Source: Wyeomyia smithii
Lineage: Eukaryota; Arthropoda; Insecta; Diptera; Culicidae
Direction: 5' to 3'
DNA: 64,000 nt
NCBI RefSeq assembly: GCF_029784165.1
Contig: NC_073696.1
Span: 50,785,315-50,849,314 of the forward strand
Each line of letters starts with the position of its first letter. Position 1 is the first letter of the stretch. Under the pieces are notes generated by a model. The model was given only the letters and a program-made list of their open reading frames with translations, ran no database searches and had not been told where the DNA came from. The translations under genes and the position numbers were made by a program. This document shows, one piece after another, positions 1 to 9,793 of the stretch.

Positions 1-39
1 ATAAATAACGACTCTCAAATAAAAAGAGAAATGCCACTG

Positions 40-681
40 CTATAATATCACTTCTGGGCCCTCCTGGATGAAGATAATGGATGCGGCGCTAGCGTGACCC
101 TCCAGACTGCGTTTGCCCTCTCCCATGGCTAGTGCAAGGCGCTGCTCTGCAGCTTCCAAATCTTCATCGATTGCCACGTGCATCTCGTGTTCGCACAGAT
201 TTCGGTTACTATCACTAATTTCCTGCCCCGAGACTGTCGAACAGCGTTCGTTTAGCAGTTCCAGCTTGTTGAAGTTGAATAAGTGGCTACAGTTTAGTCG
301 CTTGATGTTTTTCAGTTTCGTTTCCTCCCCGAGCATATCTTCGTCTTCCTCGTCATCATCCGCATCATCATCGATAGCATCGTTGTTCTTATCCTCACAT
401 CCATTTTCGCTAGCCCCGGAAGCACGCGGATGCTGACCTGTCGGATCTGTCGAAATAGCTTCCAGTTCGTCATCACTCACACTCACAGCATCCTCACTGC
501 TGGCGCCCTCGTCGTCACTGCAATCGAGCAGTTCGGTTTGTGTCTCGACTGAACGCATCGTGCGAGATTCATTGTTTGATATGGTGGACGTTGCAGACGG
601 CTGTTGCCGCTTCGATTCCTGTTGCAACTCGGCGATCTCATCCCGCCTGAGCACTGGCCAAAGGACCAGTGCTGCGTGTCG
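40..681 (-). CDS. Candidate readthrough extension 2 (213 codons, acidic tail)
   Basis: The frame of SLC66A2 and extension 1 continues after TGA (684-682) for 213 codons to TAG at 42-40. It starts RHAALVLWPVLRRDEIAEL, then Ser/Thr-rich sequence with SVETQTELLDCSDDEG, then a strongly acidic run (DDDADDDEEDEDML), a Leu/Asn-rich part (HLFNFNKLELLNE), and finally EDLEAAEQRLALAMGEGKRS, which looks helical, and EGPEVIL. GC content and codon texture match extension 1 rather than the introns. If both stops are bypassed, the protein gains 519 sense codons of mostly disordered cytosolic tail. An intronless minus-strand gene starting at an internal codon is possible, but no ATG lies in a good position at the start and the exact shared frame argues for one unit. 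Confidence 0.48.
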   Translation of the reverse strand, partial: RHAALVLWPVLRRDEIAELQQESKRQQPSATSTISNNESRTMRSVETQTELLDCSDDEGASSEDAVSVSDDELEAISTDPTGQHPRASGASENGCEDKNNDAIDDDADDDEEDEDMLGEETKLKNIKRLNCSHLFNFNKLELLNERCSTVSGQEISDSNRNLCEHEMHVAIDEDLEAAEQRLALAMGEGKRSLEGHASAASIIFIQEGPEVIL

Positions 682-684
682 TCA
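681..684 (-). promoter_or_regulatory. Candidate leaky stop 2: TGA followed by C
   Basis: The second in-frame stop is TGA (684-682) in the context TTA TGA CGA. TGA followed by C is the most readthrough-prone stop context known in Drosophila. The same frame then remains open for 213 codons. Whether ribosomes pass it here is inferred. Confidence 0.45.
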
Positions 685-1602
685 TAAGATATCCTCTACC
701 GATTTACAGTTAGTTTCAAAATGATGCGGTTCCAGGTCGATGTTGCTTTCTCCCTCCTCGAGCTGCTTACAGGGTGTTTTAATGTAATCCCCGCTAGCGT
801 CCGTCTGTGCCGCACTTTTGCTCCGTACCGATAGTAGCATGGAGTCTTGGTTTTCCCGGTTGAGCCGGTTAATATTATTGTTATAATTACTACCTAAAAT
901 GTACTGCTCCTTGTAGCTATTGCTATTTAACGTACAGTTGGAATCTCGACGATTGCTAAAAGCGTTTCCGGAGATGGTGACGAAGGAACAATTGTCCGTC
1001 ACCGCAGCTCCACTGTAATTGAACACATCCTCACTAAGGATATTACCGCGCACAGCACGTCCCCTTCTTATTTCAGGAGTCTCAAGTTCATCTCCACTCT
1101 CGTCCTTGGATACATCGGCGGAATTGGCACTCATCAAGCTCAGCTGTCGCCGTTTGGGAAGCGGCAACGAGGCAGTCTTCGGGCGGTCAAACTTTTCCGA
1201 GTTCGCGCGACGCTGGTTGGCACCACCAACGATGCGCACAGGAGTGGCCTCTCGGGAGCTGGAAATCGAATGCGACTTGGAGTGTTGTAAGCGGGAAGTG
1301 ATACCATGGTGCCGGTGTGGAGTTACGGTCGATCGAAGTGAAAGCGAACAATCGGTCTGGGTTGGACCTCCTGGGCTAATTGCCGAACTGTAGAAGGACG
1401 ATGCCGCTGGGGAAGACGAATAGGCCACCTTGACCCGGGGGTTTGCCAGAAGCGAGCGTTGTTTTGGCTGCCCGTGGCGTGCAGGGATGGGAACGGTTTG
1501 GGTGTAACTGTGGGTTTTGATGATGGTGCTGCTGTTGCTGTTGAAATGGTTGTTGGTGCTGTTGATAGTGTTGCCATTTTGAATATTTTGGGGGGCAAAC
1601 TG
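685..1602 (-). CDS. Candidate readthrough extension 1 of SLC66A2 (306 sense codons)
   Basis: Directly after the TAG at 1605-1603, and in the same frame, 306 codons stay open to TGA at 684-682. The peptide begins Asn/Thr/Ser-rich, contains VAYSSSPAASSFYSSAI (about 1431-1380), basic Ser/Arg patches, KTASLPLPKRRQLSLMS, an acidic ESGDELETPE and an Asn-rich stretch, and ends CKSVEDIL. It looks intrinsically disordered with no recognised domain. GC content is near 50 percent, well above the flanking AT-rich introns, as expected of coding DNA. With equal base use, a 306-codon open run has a chance of about 4 in ten million. Alternatives are a spliced isoform using the AG of the TAG, a recently acquired stop, or a long UTR open by chance. 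Overlapping frames on either strand look like shadows. Confidence 0.55.
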
Positions 1603-1605
1603 CTA
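1602..1605 (-). promoter_or_regulatory. Candidate leaky stop 1: TAG followed by C
   Basis: The conserved SLC66A2 frame meets TAG at 1605-1603, followed by C (GAC TAG CAG). A C directly after the stop is known to favour readthrough in insects and other eukaryotes, and UAG CAR is a classic leaky context. The frame beyond is open for 306 codons. Readthrough itself is inferred. Confidence 0.5.
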
Positions 1606-1683
1606 GTCGCCGCGGTGGCTGCTGCGCGGCGGATTCTTCCGGTAGATGTACACCTGCAGCAGGATAGCGAGATCGAGGCTGAC
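1603..1683 (-). CDS. SLC66A2: SLC66A2 orthologue, terminal conserved exon ending in TAG
   Basis: After the acceptor CGATTCCAG (AG at 1685-1684) the minus strand reads VSLDLAILLQVYIYRKNPPR, then SSHRGD and TAG at 1605-1603. Human SLC66A2 ends its last helix with VLVDLAILGQAYAFARHPQ, so this is the natural C-terminal exon, and phase 0 fits the previous exon. The intron between (14085-1684) is 12.4 kb and transposon-rich. The stop is in the context GAC TAG CAG. The frame does not close for long after it; see the two extension entries. TAGCAG is also a tandem NAGNAG, so an acceptor using the AG of the stop would skip this exon's 26 codons and stay in frame. Confidence 0.88.
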   Translation of the reverse strand, partial: VSLDLAILLQVYIYRKNPPRSSHRGD

Positions 1684-2897
1684 CTGGAATCGAGAATAAA
1701 TGAGAGTATTAGTTTTGGCAGTGTAAATCTACTTTTTGCACGAATTTAAGCCTAATTCAGAATACTTTGCAAGCTATTGAAATAGATTAGAGAAAAATCA
1801 CGTCAAATGACCCGCAAAACTATGCAAAACGACTGCATTTTTTAACCAAACATGGAAGCTGAATGAAGGGAAAAATGCGCACAGTCATCTGGAAAATCTT
1901 TTGTGGTCTGCATCTAGGCTAGCTAACAAACTGAATTTGCCCAGAAGTACCGTTTGACGTGTTATCCAACGGTATATGGACGGTATGGACGGTATGGACA
2001 ATGAAACCTATGTTAAGGCTGACTCCGGGCAAATCTCAAGACAATAATTTACTTGGAAACGGCTCGGAGGTATTGATGTTTTGGCCAGATTCGGCGAGCA
2101 GTCATTACAGCATAGTCGTTTAAGAATGGTATGCAGAGAAAGGGGTCCAGTTTATTCCGAAAGACCTTAATGAAGAATATGTCACATTTAAGTAAAAAGA
2201 GTTCTTGACTAAAAAATACGCAATTGTTTTTGTTCCAATTTTTTTTTCAAAGAAACTCGAAAACGTAACGAAACTTTTGGTAAAAAGCGTAGGAAAGCTC
2301 CTACTGAAAAATATTTTTTTTGATTCCAATATTTTTAAGATCAATTGTAGTTTTATGATGGTAAATAGTTTGAGCAATTATTTTGAACGAAAAAAAATAT
2401 TATGAATAACTCTGTAATTCCTTCTTTTTTTCGATTTCAATAGAATTAGAAAACTTCGTGATCTAACTGAATAACGGAACGATTATGATAGAGCCCACGA
2501 GAAGGATGCGAAGAAAATAGGAACCTCAGTGTATCACAAAGAAGCAGGTCAAAAGAGGTTGGGTGCAGTACTCAAGAGAGGATTGATTGAATACAAGCGA
2601 CAAATTTTGACGACAACGAAGACGAATACAAGGAAGGCGAATTGGGTCCGGAAGCTATACCAGTTTTTATATACCATTTGAAATAGCTGCGTTTTCTGAG
2701 CAAAACATGATTTTTCAGAAATGTTTATTATTATCCTTCGACCTTTTATTGAAGAATAAAAACCTAAATTAATCCACCTAGCGGTCAGACCCATCCTTTC
2801 TCATTCAAACTTTTATTTGTTTAAATAGATTCACATGAACGCTTCAATCCAATAAATGTATATTCACTCTTTAGGTTCTAAAATATTGAAGTTGTAA
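1684..2897. other. Intron of SLC66A2, 3' part; nothing recognised outside a mariner scrap
   Basis: This is the acceptor-proximal part of the 12.4-kb intron (14085-1684). Apart from the mariner remnant near 1.9-2.0 kb the sequence is AT-rich, with short open frames on both strands that overlap and look random. No repeat structure was recognised between 2100 and 2890. Confidence 0.6.
1919..2043 (+). pseudogene. Mariner-family transposase remnant (HTH joined to first DDE motif)
   Basis: One frame reads LANKLNLPRSTV, a stop, RVIQRYMDGMDGMD, then NETYVKADSGQI. The first part resembles the helix-turn-helix end of mariner-type transposases (LxLPRSTVxRVIxRY). The second resembles the MDxETYVKADF block that holds the first catalytic Asp. 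In an intact transposase these lie more than 100 residues apart, so a large internal deletion has joined them. A small 9-bp repeat (ATGGACGGT) sits at the junction. It is non-functional. Confidence 0.6.
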
Positions 2898-4390
2898 TCT
2901 ATACATATAAAAAGTCAAGCCGGTCTGTCTGTCTATCTGATCCATATAGGCTCGAAAACTACCTAACCGATCGAAGTGAAAATTTGTATTAAGGGGTTTT
3001 TGGTGCCGATAAAGGTTCCTATGATAGTTTGAGACCCCTCCCTCTTCTGGAAGGGAGGGGTCCCATACGAATGAAATACACATTTCTGCACATCTCGAGA
3101 ACCAATCAACTAAATGGAACCAAATTTGGCAGGTAAATGTTTTTAGTGGTAAAAAAATATGTCCATAATATTTTGACACCTCTCCTTCTTTTGGAAGGGA
3201 GGGGTGCCATACAAATGAAACTCAAATTTCTGCACATCTCGAGAACTAACCGAGTAAATGGAACCAAATTTAGCATGTGAATGTTTTTAGTGGTAACAAA
3301 TTTGTTTCATAATCGACCTCAGGCAAAATTTTGGATTGTAAGATGGCAACTTCCGGTTTATGGAAAACAGCCAAAAATGGCCGATTTCCACCCAATATAA
3401 TAATATACGGATCTAGAATGATACACAGGATTTAAAATCGATCGAAATTGTCTTCAAATGCCATTTTGAAATCCAAAATGGCGACTTCCGGTTTCGGAAA
3501 AACAGCTGCAAACGACCAAACACCACCCAATATGGGTATTTCCGGAACCATAATGATGCACTGGATCCACAAATTGACTTCAGACAACATTTTGAATTGT
3601 ACGATGGCAACTTCCGGTTTCTGGAAAACGGCCTGAAATAGACAATTCCCATCAAATATGAGTATCTCCGGAACCAGAAAGATGGACAGAAGCTTAAAAT
3701 TGATCACAGGCACAATCTTGAATTTTAAGATTGTGACTTCCAGTATCTGGTAAACAGCCGGAAATAACCGAACACCATTCAATATGGATGTTTTCGGACC
3801 AGTGTTACGACCAGATGACAGAAATTGATTTCACAGGCAATTTCAAATTCCAAAATGACGACTTTCGGTTTCTGAAAAACAGCCCAAAGTGACCAAATAC
3901 CACCCAATATGACTATCTCCGGATCTAGAATGATACACAGCGGCAGCCGCTTCCGGGGAAACAGCCGAAAATGATCGAATAACACCCAATATAGGTTTTT
4001 CTTCAACCAGAATGACGCTCAGGTGCCAGAAATTATCTTAAATACCATTTTGAAATCCAAGATGCCGAGGTTTGTGAAAACAGCCTAAATAAAAAAACAA
4101 ATACTATCCAATATGAGTATCTCTGGAACCAGAATGATGCAATGAGCTTACAATTGACCTCAGGCACCATTTTAAATTGCTAAATGGCAACTTCTAGGAA
4201 ACAGTCGAAAATGACCGAATAATCCTCAATATGGATATTTCCGTAATCAAGATGATGCATAGAAACCAAACACTGACCCTGGACACCATTTTGTATTTAA
4301 AGACGACCACTTTTAGTTTCTGGAAAACAACCAAAATAACTAAATACCTCCCAATAAGAACATATTTAGAATTAAGGCGATGTACAGAAG
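2898..4390 (+). mobile_element. Helitron-like 5' terminus followed by a tandem-repeat body
   Basis: TCTATACATATAAAAAGTCA at 2898 followed by a CTGTCTGTCTATCTG run is the typical start of insect Helitrons (TCTAYAYATATAAAA...). After it come two copies of a block with CCCTCCC..TTCTGGAAGGGAGG and CTGCACATCTCGAGAAC (about 3035-3110 and 3180-3245). A long minisatellite follows. No convincing CTAGT 3' end was found downstream, so the element is truncated or its end is degraded. The class is inferred from end motifs alone. Confidence 0.5.
3340..4375. repeat. Degenerate minisatellite, period about 127 bp, 8-9 units
   Basis: The motif GGCAACTTCCGGTTTCTGG-AAACAGCC recurs near 3346, 3479, 3605, 3732, 3856, 3943 (shortened), 4060, 4184 and 4302. 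Between copies, CACCCAATATGxxTATxTCCGGAACCAGAATGATGCA and CATTTTGAAATCCAAGATG are shared. Spacing is 119-133 bp except around the shortened unit. Both strands show repeated open peptide patterns caused by the repeat, not genes. Confidence 0.8.
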
Positions 4391-4800
4391 CCAAAAGTCA
4401 AGGATGTTGTTATTTCGATAAAACCAATTATTTTAAACGATTTGTTATTTGATTTTGATCATATCCTATGGCCGATTCGTCGTGCACTTGGAGACTTTAA
4501 ACACATCGCAAGGAATCAATGAGTTTGAAACGTTCAAATAGTACGATACCACATTTAAATTATGTTGAGGCCTCATATATCGATCAAAGCAGGTATAGCT
4601 TTCAATAGTCTTTGAATTTCTTTTCTTTCCATCACTTTTGAGCCACATATCAAATTATTATGGAGTTTGTTATTTGTAAGTTTGAGAGATGTTCAAATAA
4701 GTCATGTAATCTTTGTGATAATAGACTTTCGTTATTTTATTAACAATTTCATACATAACGGTTGCTTAAGTTCGATTACAATCAAACGGAATGGGAACGT
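4391..4800. other. AT-rich intronic DNA, nothing recognised
   Basis: No convincing gene, motif or repeat was seen. Open frames here are short and lack recognisable composition. Confidence 0.5.
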
Positions 4801-5712
4801 ATAGGGCAGCCAAACTTTGAAACCACGTGTTCAATCATAATTCATCAGTTAACCCCTAACTAGCCCGCTCATCTGATAATAATATTAATCAATTCGGTTG
4901 TGTAGTTTCTGAGATAATAATGTTTCGTGATTTTCACATTTCGGTATATTACAGACGAAGTTACTGTTCGATTAGAGTATAATTCAATAGGGTGTTATGA
5001 GGCAGCTAGACCTTTCATTTGACACCAATTTTGTGGAAATCCGGTCAGCCATCTCTGAGAAAAGTGAGTGAGTCCAAGTAATCTTCGGAATATGTTCCTT
5101 TTCGTAGCTGGATTTCACATTTTTAAACATAACAGGCAAAGTAATAGTCCGATTGCAAAACAAATCAATAGGGTCTTATGGGGCAACTAGATCTTCCATT
5201 TGGCACTAATTTTATGAAAATTGGTCCAGCCATCTCTGAGAAACATGAGTGAGATTAAACAGTATTCAAAACACGTTTCTTTTCATAACTTTTGAACCAC
5301 AAGTTCAACCTTTATGAAATTCAAAACTTAAGGGTTTTCTAGGTAGCCCGTTCATTTGAGATCAATTTTGTTCAAATCGGTTGTGTAGTTTCTGAGATAT
5401 TGATGTTTCATGATTTTCACATTTTTAAACATAACCTCTAAACTAAAAATCCGATTACAATAAAATTCAATAGGGTCTTATGGGGCATCAAGACCTTTCA
5501 TTTGCAATTAATTTCATGAAAATCGGTCCAGCCATCTCTGAGAAAAGTGAGTGAGAATAAAAATCTGCACATACACACACACACACATACAGAAAATGCT
5601 CAGCTCGTCGAACTGAGTCGAGTGATATATGCCATTCGGCCCTTTGGAGTACTTTTATATCTTCGGTTTTGCAAGTGATTGCTATACCTTTCTAGGAGAA
5701 AGGCAAAAAGTG
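4800..5712. repeat. Interspersed repeat with internal duplications, ending in TTTCTAGGAGAAAGGCAAAA
   Basis: CCAGCCATCTCTGAGAAA occurs three times (near 5045, 5228 and 5525) and TGTGTAGTTTCTGAGATA twice (near 4898 and 5382). Each sits in longer similar blocks containing CAATAGGGTCTTATGGGGCA. The right part has a CA-rich run (5572-5588), then TCGTCGAACTGAGTCGAGTGATATATGCCATTCGGCC and TATACCTTTCTAGGAGAAAGG. I associate this end with a very common mosquito repeat, from memory only. No coding potential. Confidence 0.6.
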
Positions 5713-6119
5713 CTCGAAATATCTTAAATGGCAGTTCGTTTATGTACGGTAAATGGGTGAACTGTCATTTTGGGTATTTCGAGTAGTTTTTTAACCTTTA
5801 TTTAAAAATCGAAGGATTATAACAAACATTTTTTAAAAACCACGTTATGCTCAAAAAATTGCCTTCTTTCACCTGATACATACAAATCAGAAAACTTTAG
5901 GACCCAGGTGATGCCGTTCAGTTCAGTTGCAGTCAGAGACACGCGGCTAAAAAACAAAAGCAATTCCGCCATAGTTTTGGTTCGAGTGTGGATACCGCGA
6001 AGTAACAAATAATACGATCAAAGGGGCGGACATAATATATGGCGAAATAAACACACTAGGATGCTGAGACTAAACTATTTCCTGGGTCGAACGAAAATAA
6101 CTGATCGCTGATAGGCGTT

Positions 6120-6520
6120 ATATATTCCCGTATTTTTTACGTGAATTTCGGGATTTACACGGCTTTTTTACGTGGATTTCAGAACTTATGCGGTTTTTTC
6201 GTTTTTCAGAAAAATCGTTTTCACGCGGAATGTTTTTGTCGGTTTTTCGTATTCAAAACGTTTATTTAGAATGTCCGATGAAGTTACTTAATCCAATTAC
6301 TGAATGTTCCCTGATTTGGCCTTACTTTTTTATATTTTTTCCCCTGATATTCATGTCGATTTGCAGATGGAAATAACACTGCTTAATGATTCTTTTCGAA
6401 AGAATTTACCATAAATGATTAAAAGTCATTAGCAAATGAAGTTGTGTTTACGCGAACTTTGGAGTTTACGAGGTTTATAGGTGTTTTTACGCGCTCCGTG
6501 TCTCCCGCGTAAAAAAAAGA
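6120..6520. mobile_element. MITE-like element rich in TTTTACGCGG motifs
   Basis: The left end carries TTTTTTACGTGAATTTCGGG and TTTTTTACGTGGATTTCAG. The right end, on the opposite strand, carries TTTTTTTTACGCGGGAGAC and GCGCGTAAAAACACC. The outward similarity of the ends and the lack of coding sequence suggest a non-autonomous DNA element. No target duplication was identified. Confidence 0.4.
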
Positions 6521-8340
6521 CTTGAGTGTATTTCGTTTCTCGTATTTCTTTCGACTTTGTGGGTTATGAGAGCCAGAGGACAAATGTCAGAGGGTCTCTG
6601 GCAGCACGGCTATCGTCAGCACGTGTAAATTGTCTGCTTATTAAACGTTTACATTTCAAGTGTTTTTGCATCAATTTTTTACTGAAACTCAGGTGGATGA
6701 CATCACTCTCTATTTTGAAGGAGTGAAGAGTTTTTCTGATTAACTGGGCTGTATTTTAAATACAGCTCCGATATGTGGGCGATTGTCAATCGTGTAGAGT
6801 TTAGATAGGGCTGCCATCTCCTTGCTGCTAGTGTGTTTGGTGAGAGTGGTTGCTGTAGGCTGTAGAGGCTCTCGAATATGTATTAATTTCAATGGGATTC
6901 TGTTAAAAAAGTACAAATTATTGTTTTGATTTTGTTATTAGTGTTGATATTCATACCCAATAAAAAAATTCGACGTCCTATCTTACGCCGCACTGAAGGT
7001 GGTGTAGAAAAATGTCGCGTGTGTAGATTTCAAAGCACAAACCGAAAAAAAAAATATAATTATTAAAGATTATAACTATTCAACCATTCATGTAAATTTT
7101 TGGTGTCCTTACCGTTTTTTTCAGAGACTTGAATGAGTTTTCTCGTGAACATAACGTTAAAGCGATGAACCCGGCGAGCAATTTATATACGATACTCTCA
7201 CGTAAGTTGACACGTTTTGGTAATGGCTAGGGGCACCGAAATTCATAGGAATGGTTGAATAGATATGAGCTTTCATTTTTTTCCGGGTTGAGCTTTTGGA
7301 ATGCCTTTTTTTTCTTTTTGTCGACCAGTGTAACATTTGGTTGGTCGTGTGTGAACGTGTGGATGATCTGTTTGGATGACTGTATGCGGTGAATGGTTGT
7401 AGAAAGGAGCGACACATCTGTGCAAGCGCTGCAATGTTGTTGTAATAACTTATTTTAATTCATGTTTTCAACCGCAGAGAGTAGCACAACAACTACTATT
7501 GATATGCCGTGAATTAGCCTGATAAAAGTTCATCTATTTTGTTTTAGCACAACATAACGGACGCTTTCCATACGTTTTTCGAATTATTTTTTTTAATTTT
7601 TTTTGCGTTTCTACGTCAAAGCGAATCGTGGTCTTTTGTAAAAATGCAGAGGAATACTCGGTCTCTCACGAAGCAAAGACGTAGAATGTTGAACATTTCT
7701 TACTTATTATGGGTTTCGTGTAGCACTGGAACAATTCTAAATTCATATATCCAAGGATAAGGGAATGAAAAATTTGCGTTTAAAATTACCTTTATCACAT
7801 CAACGAAAACTATCAGCTTACCATCCTTGGTGCGTGTTTTGATTTGAATTCTGAAGACACATCAACTCATAACTCAGGTTTTTTGCGAATTTTGAACTAA
7901 GTTTTTTAAAACTTAACCGTATTTGACATCGTTTGACATCAAAATTTCAGTTGTATTGGTGTTGCACAAAACCGGTGATATTCTCACCTGACTGTAAGGA
8001 CGTGGTCGTCATCGTTGTTGGTCTATGAAAAATCTGGTCATTGAATGAAGAACAGTGAAAAGGAATTTCAAACCGCTTCCAGTCGTTCGTTTAGTTGATT
8101 CGATGTATATCTTGAGCGGCTCGGATCTATCACGGAGTAGCAACATATCATCGTACAGATAGAACTAAGCCAAGCTAAGTTAGATGAGAGCGTGGACCGT
8201 GCTCGGAAATAGCAGAAATCGTTCGAATCTAACAGCACCAGAACCCCAAGAGAACTGACTAGACTATCTTACAAGGCTCGTTACCCAGGAGGTCTTTTAG
8301 GATGAAAAGTTATTAATCAGGAGAGTCTTTTTTTTTCGAT
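6521..8340. other. Intronic DNA, no gene recognised
   Basis: The only structure noted is a block near 7124-7190 (GAGTTTTCTCGTGAACATAACG..AAGCGATGAACCCGGCGAGCAATT). It recurs twice at 12.8-13.06 kb. Several overlapping minus-strand open frames at 7157-7417 have no recognisable features. Confidence 0.5.
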
Positions 8341-8354
8341 AAGACTTACATCAT

Positions 8355-8575
8355 TTTGAAATGGGGGCGGATGTAACGGTAGAATGGCTTTAGAATAAAC
8401 GAGATAGCATATAGAAGTTAGGGCTAGCGTAAGGCTTAAGTAGTTAACGTGTTTCTCATTCTTACGAGCAAAAACTTCAATTAGTTCTATTATCTAATAG
8501 CGGAATTCTCGCTATCTACATATCTTTGAGTGCGTGTTCATCGCAAACGGTTGAAAAGCTATAATTTTTCATTTT
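8355..8575 (+). repeat. Possible LTR start after a purine tract
   Basis: GAAATGGGGGCGGA (8358-8371) is a polypurine-like tract directly before TGTAACGGTAGAATGG (8372), the arrangement seen at the left edge of a 3' LTR. No partner LTR or pol sequence was found nearby, so this is weak. Confidence 0.25.
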
Positions 8576-9304
8576 TTTTTTTCCAAAAATGAGCTCATGG
8601 GCTCCAGGGTTGGGTAACCAACTCCCGCACACTGTTTCCAAAGCAGCAAAAACGTGATCGAAATTGTTTTGACCCAGAAACAATGATTTTAGAGATATAG
8701 TGTCTTCGGAGAAGAGGTTCCATTAATTATTCTCCATGTTATAAAAGTTGCGATTTTGTGATTTGCTCATTTTGCATATAAAAAATCCACTTTGTTCGGC
8801 AAAGTTTTGGCAAATTTTATAAGAAATGACTTTGCCGAAGATACCATACTTCTATCTACCTATTAAAATGGACGTTTGTGGAGTTTTCTTCAGAATACCC
8901 CTTAAAATCTATTTTTACCACATAACTTTCTATAGTGATTTTCTACAGTTTTTCAGTGTTCTACAATGTTGTTTGTTATAACAAAACACACAATTTCTCT
9001 TAAAAATGTTTATTTTTATCTCCTATATTTATTTAGTTATTGAAGATTTTTTTTAAAATAATGTACTATTTCACTGACAAATATCTACTAAATCTGCAAA
9101 TATCTGCAGACCAAACCATTTTTATGTTAAAGTATAAGTCAAACAGTATTCAATCCAGACATCGACATTTGTCTCTCGCTGTCTCGTGCATTCGAGAACA
9201 TGCGCTCAAATATCGACTACTCAGCACGGTTACGGTTGTTCAATTTCTATTTTTTTTTTCAAATTATGACGCTGATTTGCATTGTTGTCTTCACGCACTC
9301 AACC

Positions 9305-9488
9305 TAATGCCAATGTGTCTGGCATAGATTAAAATCAGAATAAACATATGATATACACAAAAATCGTGATGTATTGGTAAATTTCGGTATCCTTTTGAGA
9401 CATTCGAAAATCGGTGGTTAAATTTCGTGGACCAGTTTATATGAACGAACGGCTCACCCTTATTAATACAGCCTGCGATCGAAACAAC
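9305..9488 (+). mobile_element. Partial fourth copy of the ACACGCAAAAGTT element
   Basis: CATAGATTAAAATCAGAATA..GATATACACAAAAATCGTGATG and TTCATATGAACGAACGGCTCA match the interior of the copy at 45363-46115 (CATAGATTAAAGTAAGAATA.., ..GTTCATATGAACGACTTATTCA). The match stops at about 9488, where the transposon-protein fragment begins. Confidence 0.6.
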
Positions 9489-9793
9489 TTGTTCACGGGG
9501 CTAAGGTGATCTCAAGTTTTCTTATCCCTATTGGCCAGCTAACGGAAGAGGCCCAAGAGTACCGGAACAAGGATATTCGCAACTACAGAGAAGATCATAC
9601 TAGAAAATTCTCCAGAGTCGCAACGAATACAGATCTCATACATAGGTTGTTGGAGACATCGGATCCAGTAATAACATCTATTAGGGGATTCCCAAAAAAA
9701 AACGAAACTCCACTGTCGCAGGAAGCAAGATCGCTTTTGGTCGTTTCTGATGACGAAATTTTTACTGGGAGTGATAGAGACAGCGAAGAATGA
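9479..9793 (+). pseudogene. C-terminal fragment of a transposon-encoded protein inside the foldback element
   Basis: The frame reads KQLVHGAKVISSFLIPIGQL, then TEEAQEYRNKDIRNYREDH, TRKFSRVATNTDLIHRLLE and TSDPVITSIR, and ends DRDSEE with TGA at 9791-9793. The pattern (L)VHGxxVI...PIGxLxEEAQExRNKDxRxYRxxHTRKxSR..NxDLxHxLLxxSDP.I.S is one I recall from the C-terminus of uncharacterised transposon proteins in many arthropods. I cannot name the superfamily with certainty. There is no proper start, and the upstream sequence switches to a different repeat at about 9488. The true coding part is therefore about 100 codons, a remnant. Confidence 0.6.

Noticed and set aside
1323..1598. Minus-strand open frame overlapping the start of extension 1
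   Set aside because: It is in a different frame from SLC66A2, starts at a non-ATG codon and reads as Thr/Pro low complexity; best explained as a shadow of the in-frame extension.
113..1749. Plus-strand open frames at 113-436, 1019-1393 and 1459-1749
   Set aside because: They are antisense to the better supported minus-strand frame and their Ser/Ala-rich content mirrors its codons.
3340..4375. CRISPR-like array
   Set aside because: Units are contiguous diverged minisatellite repeats in a eukaryotic intron, without identical repeats and unique spacers.
3413..4394. Minus-strand open frames with repeated peptides
   Set aside because: The repetition comes from the 127-bp minisatellite, not from a repeat protein gene.
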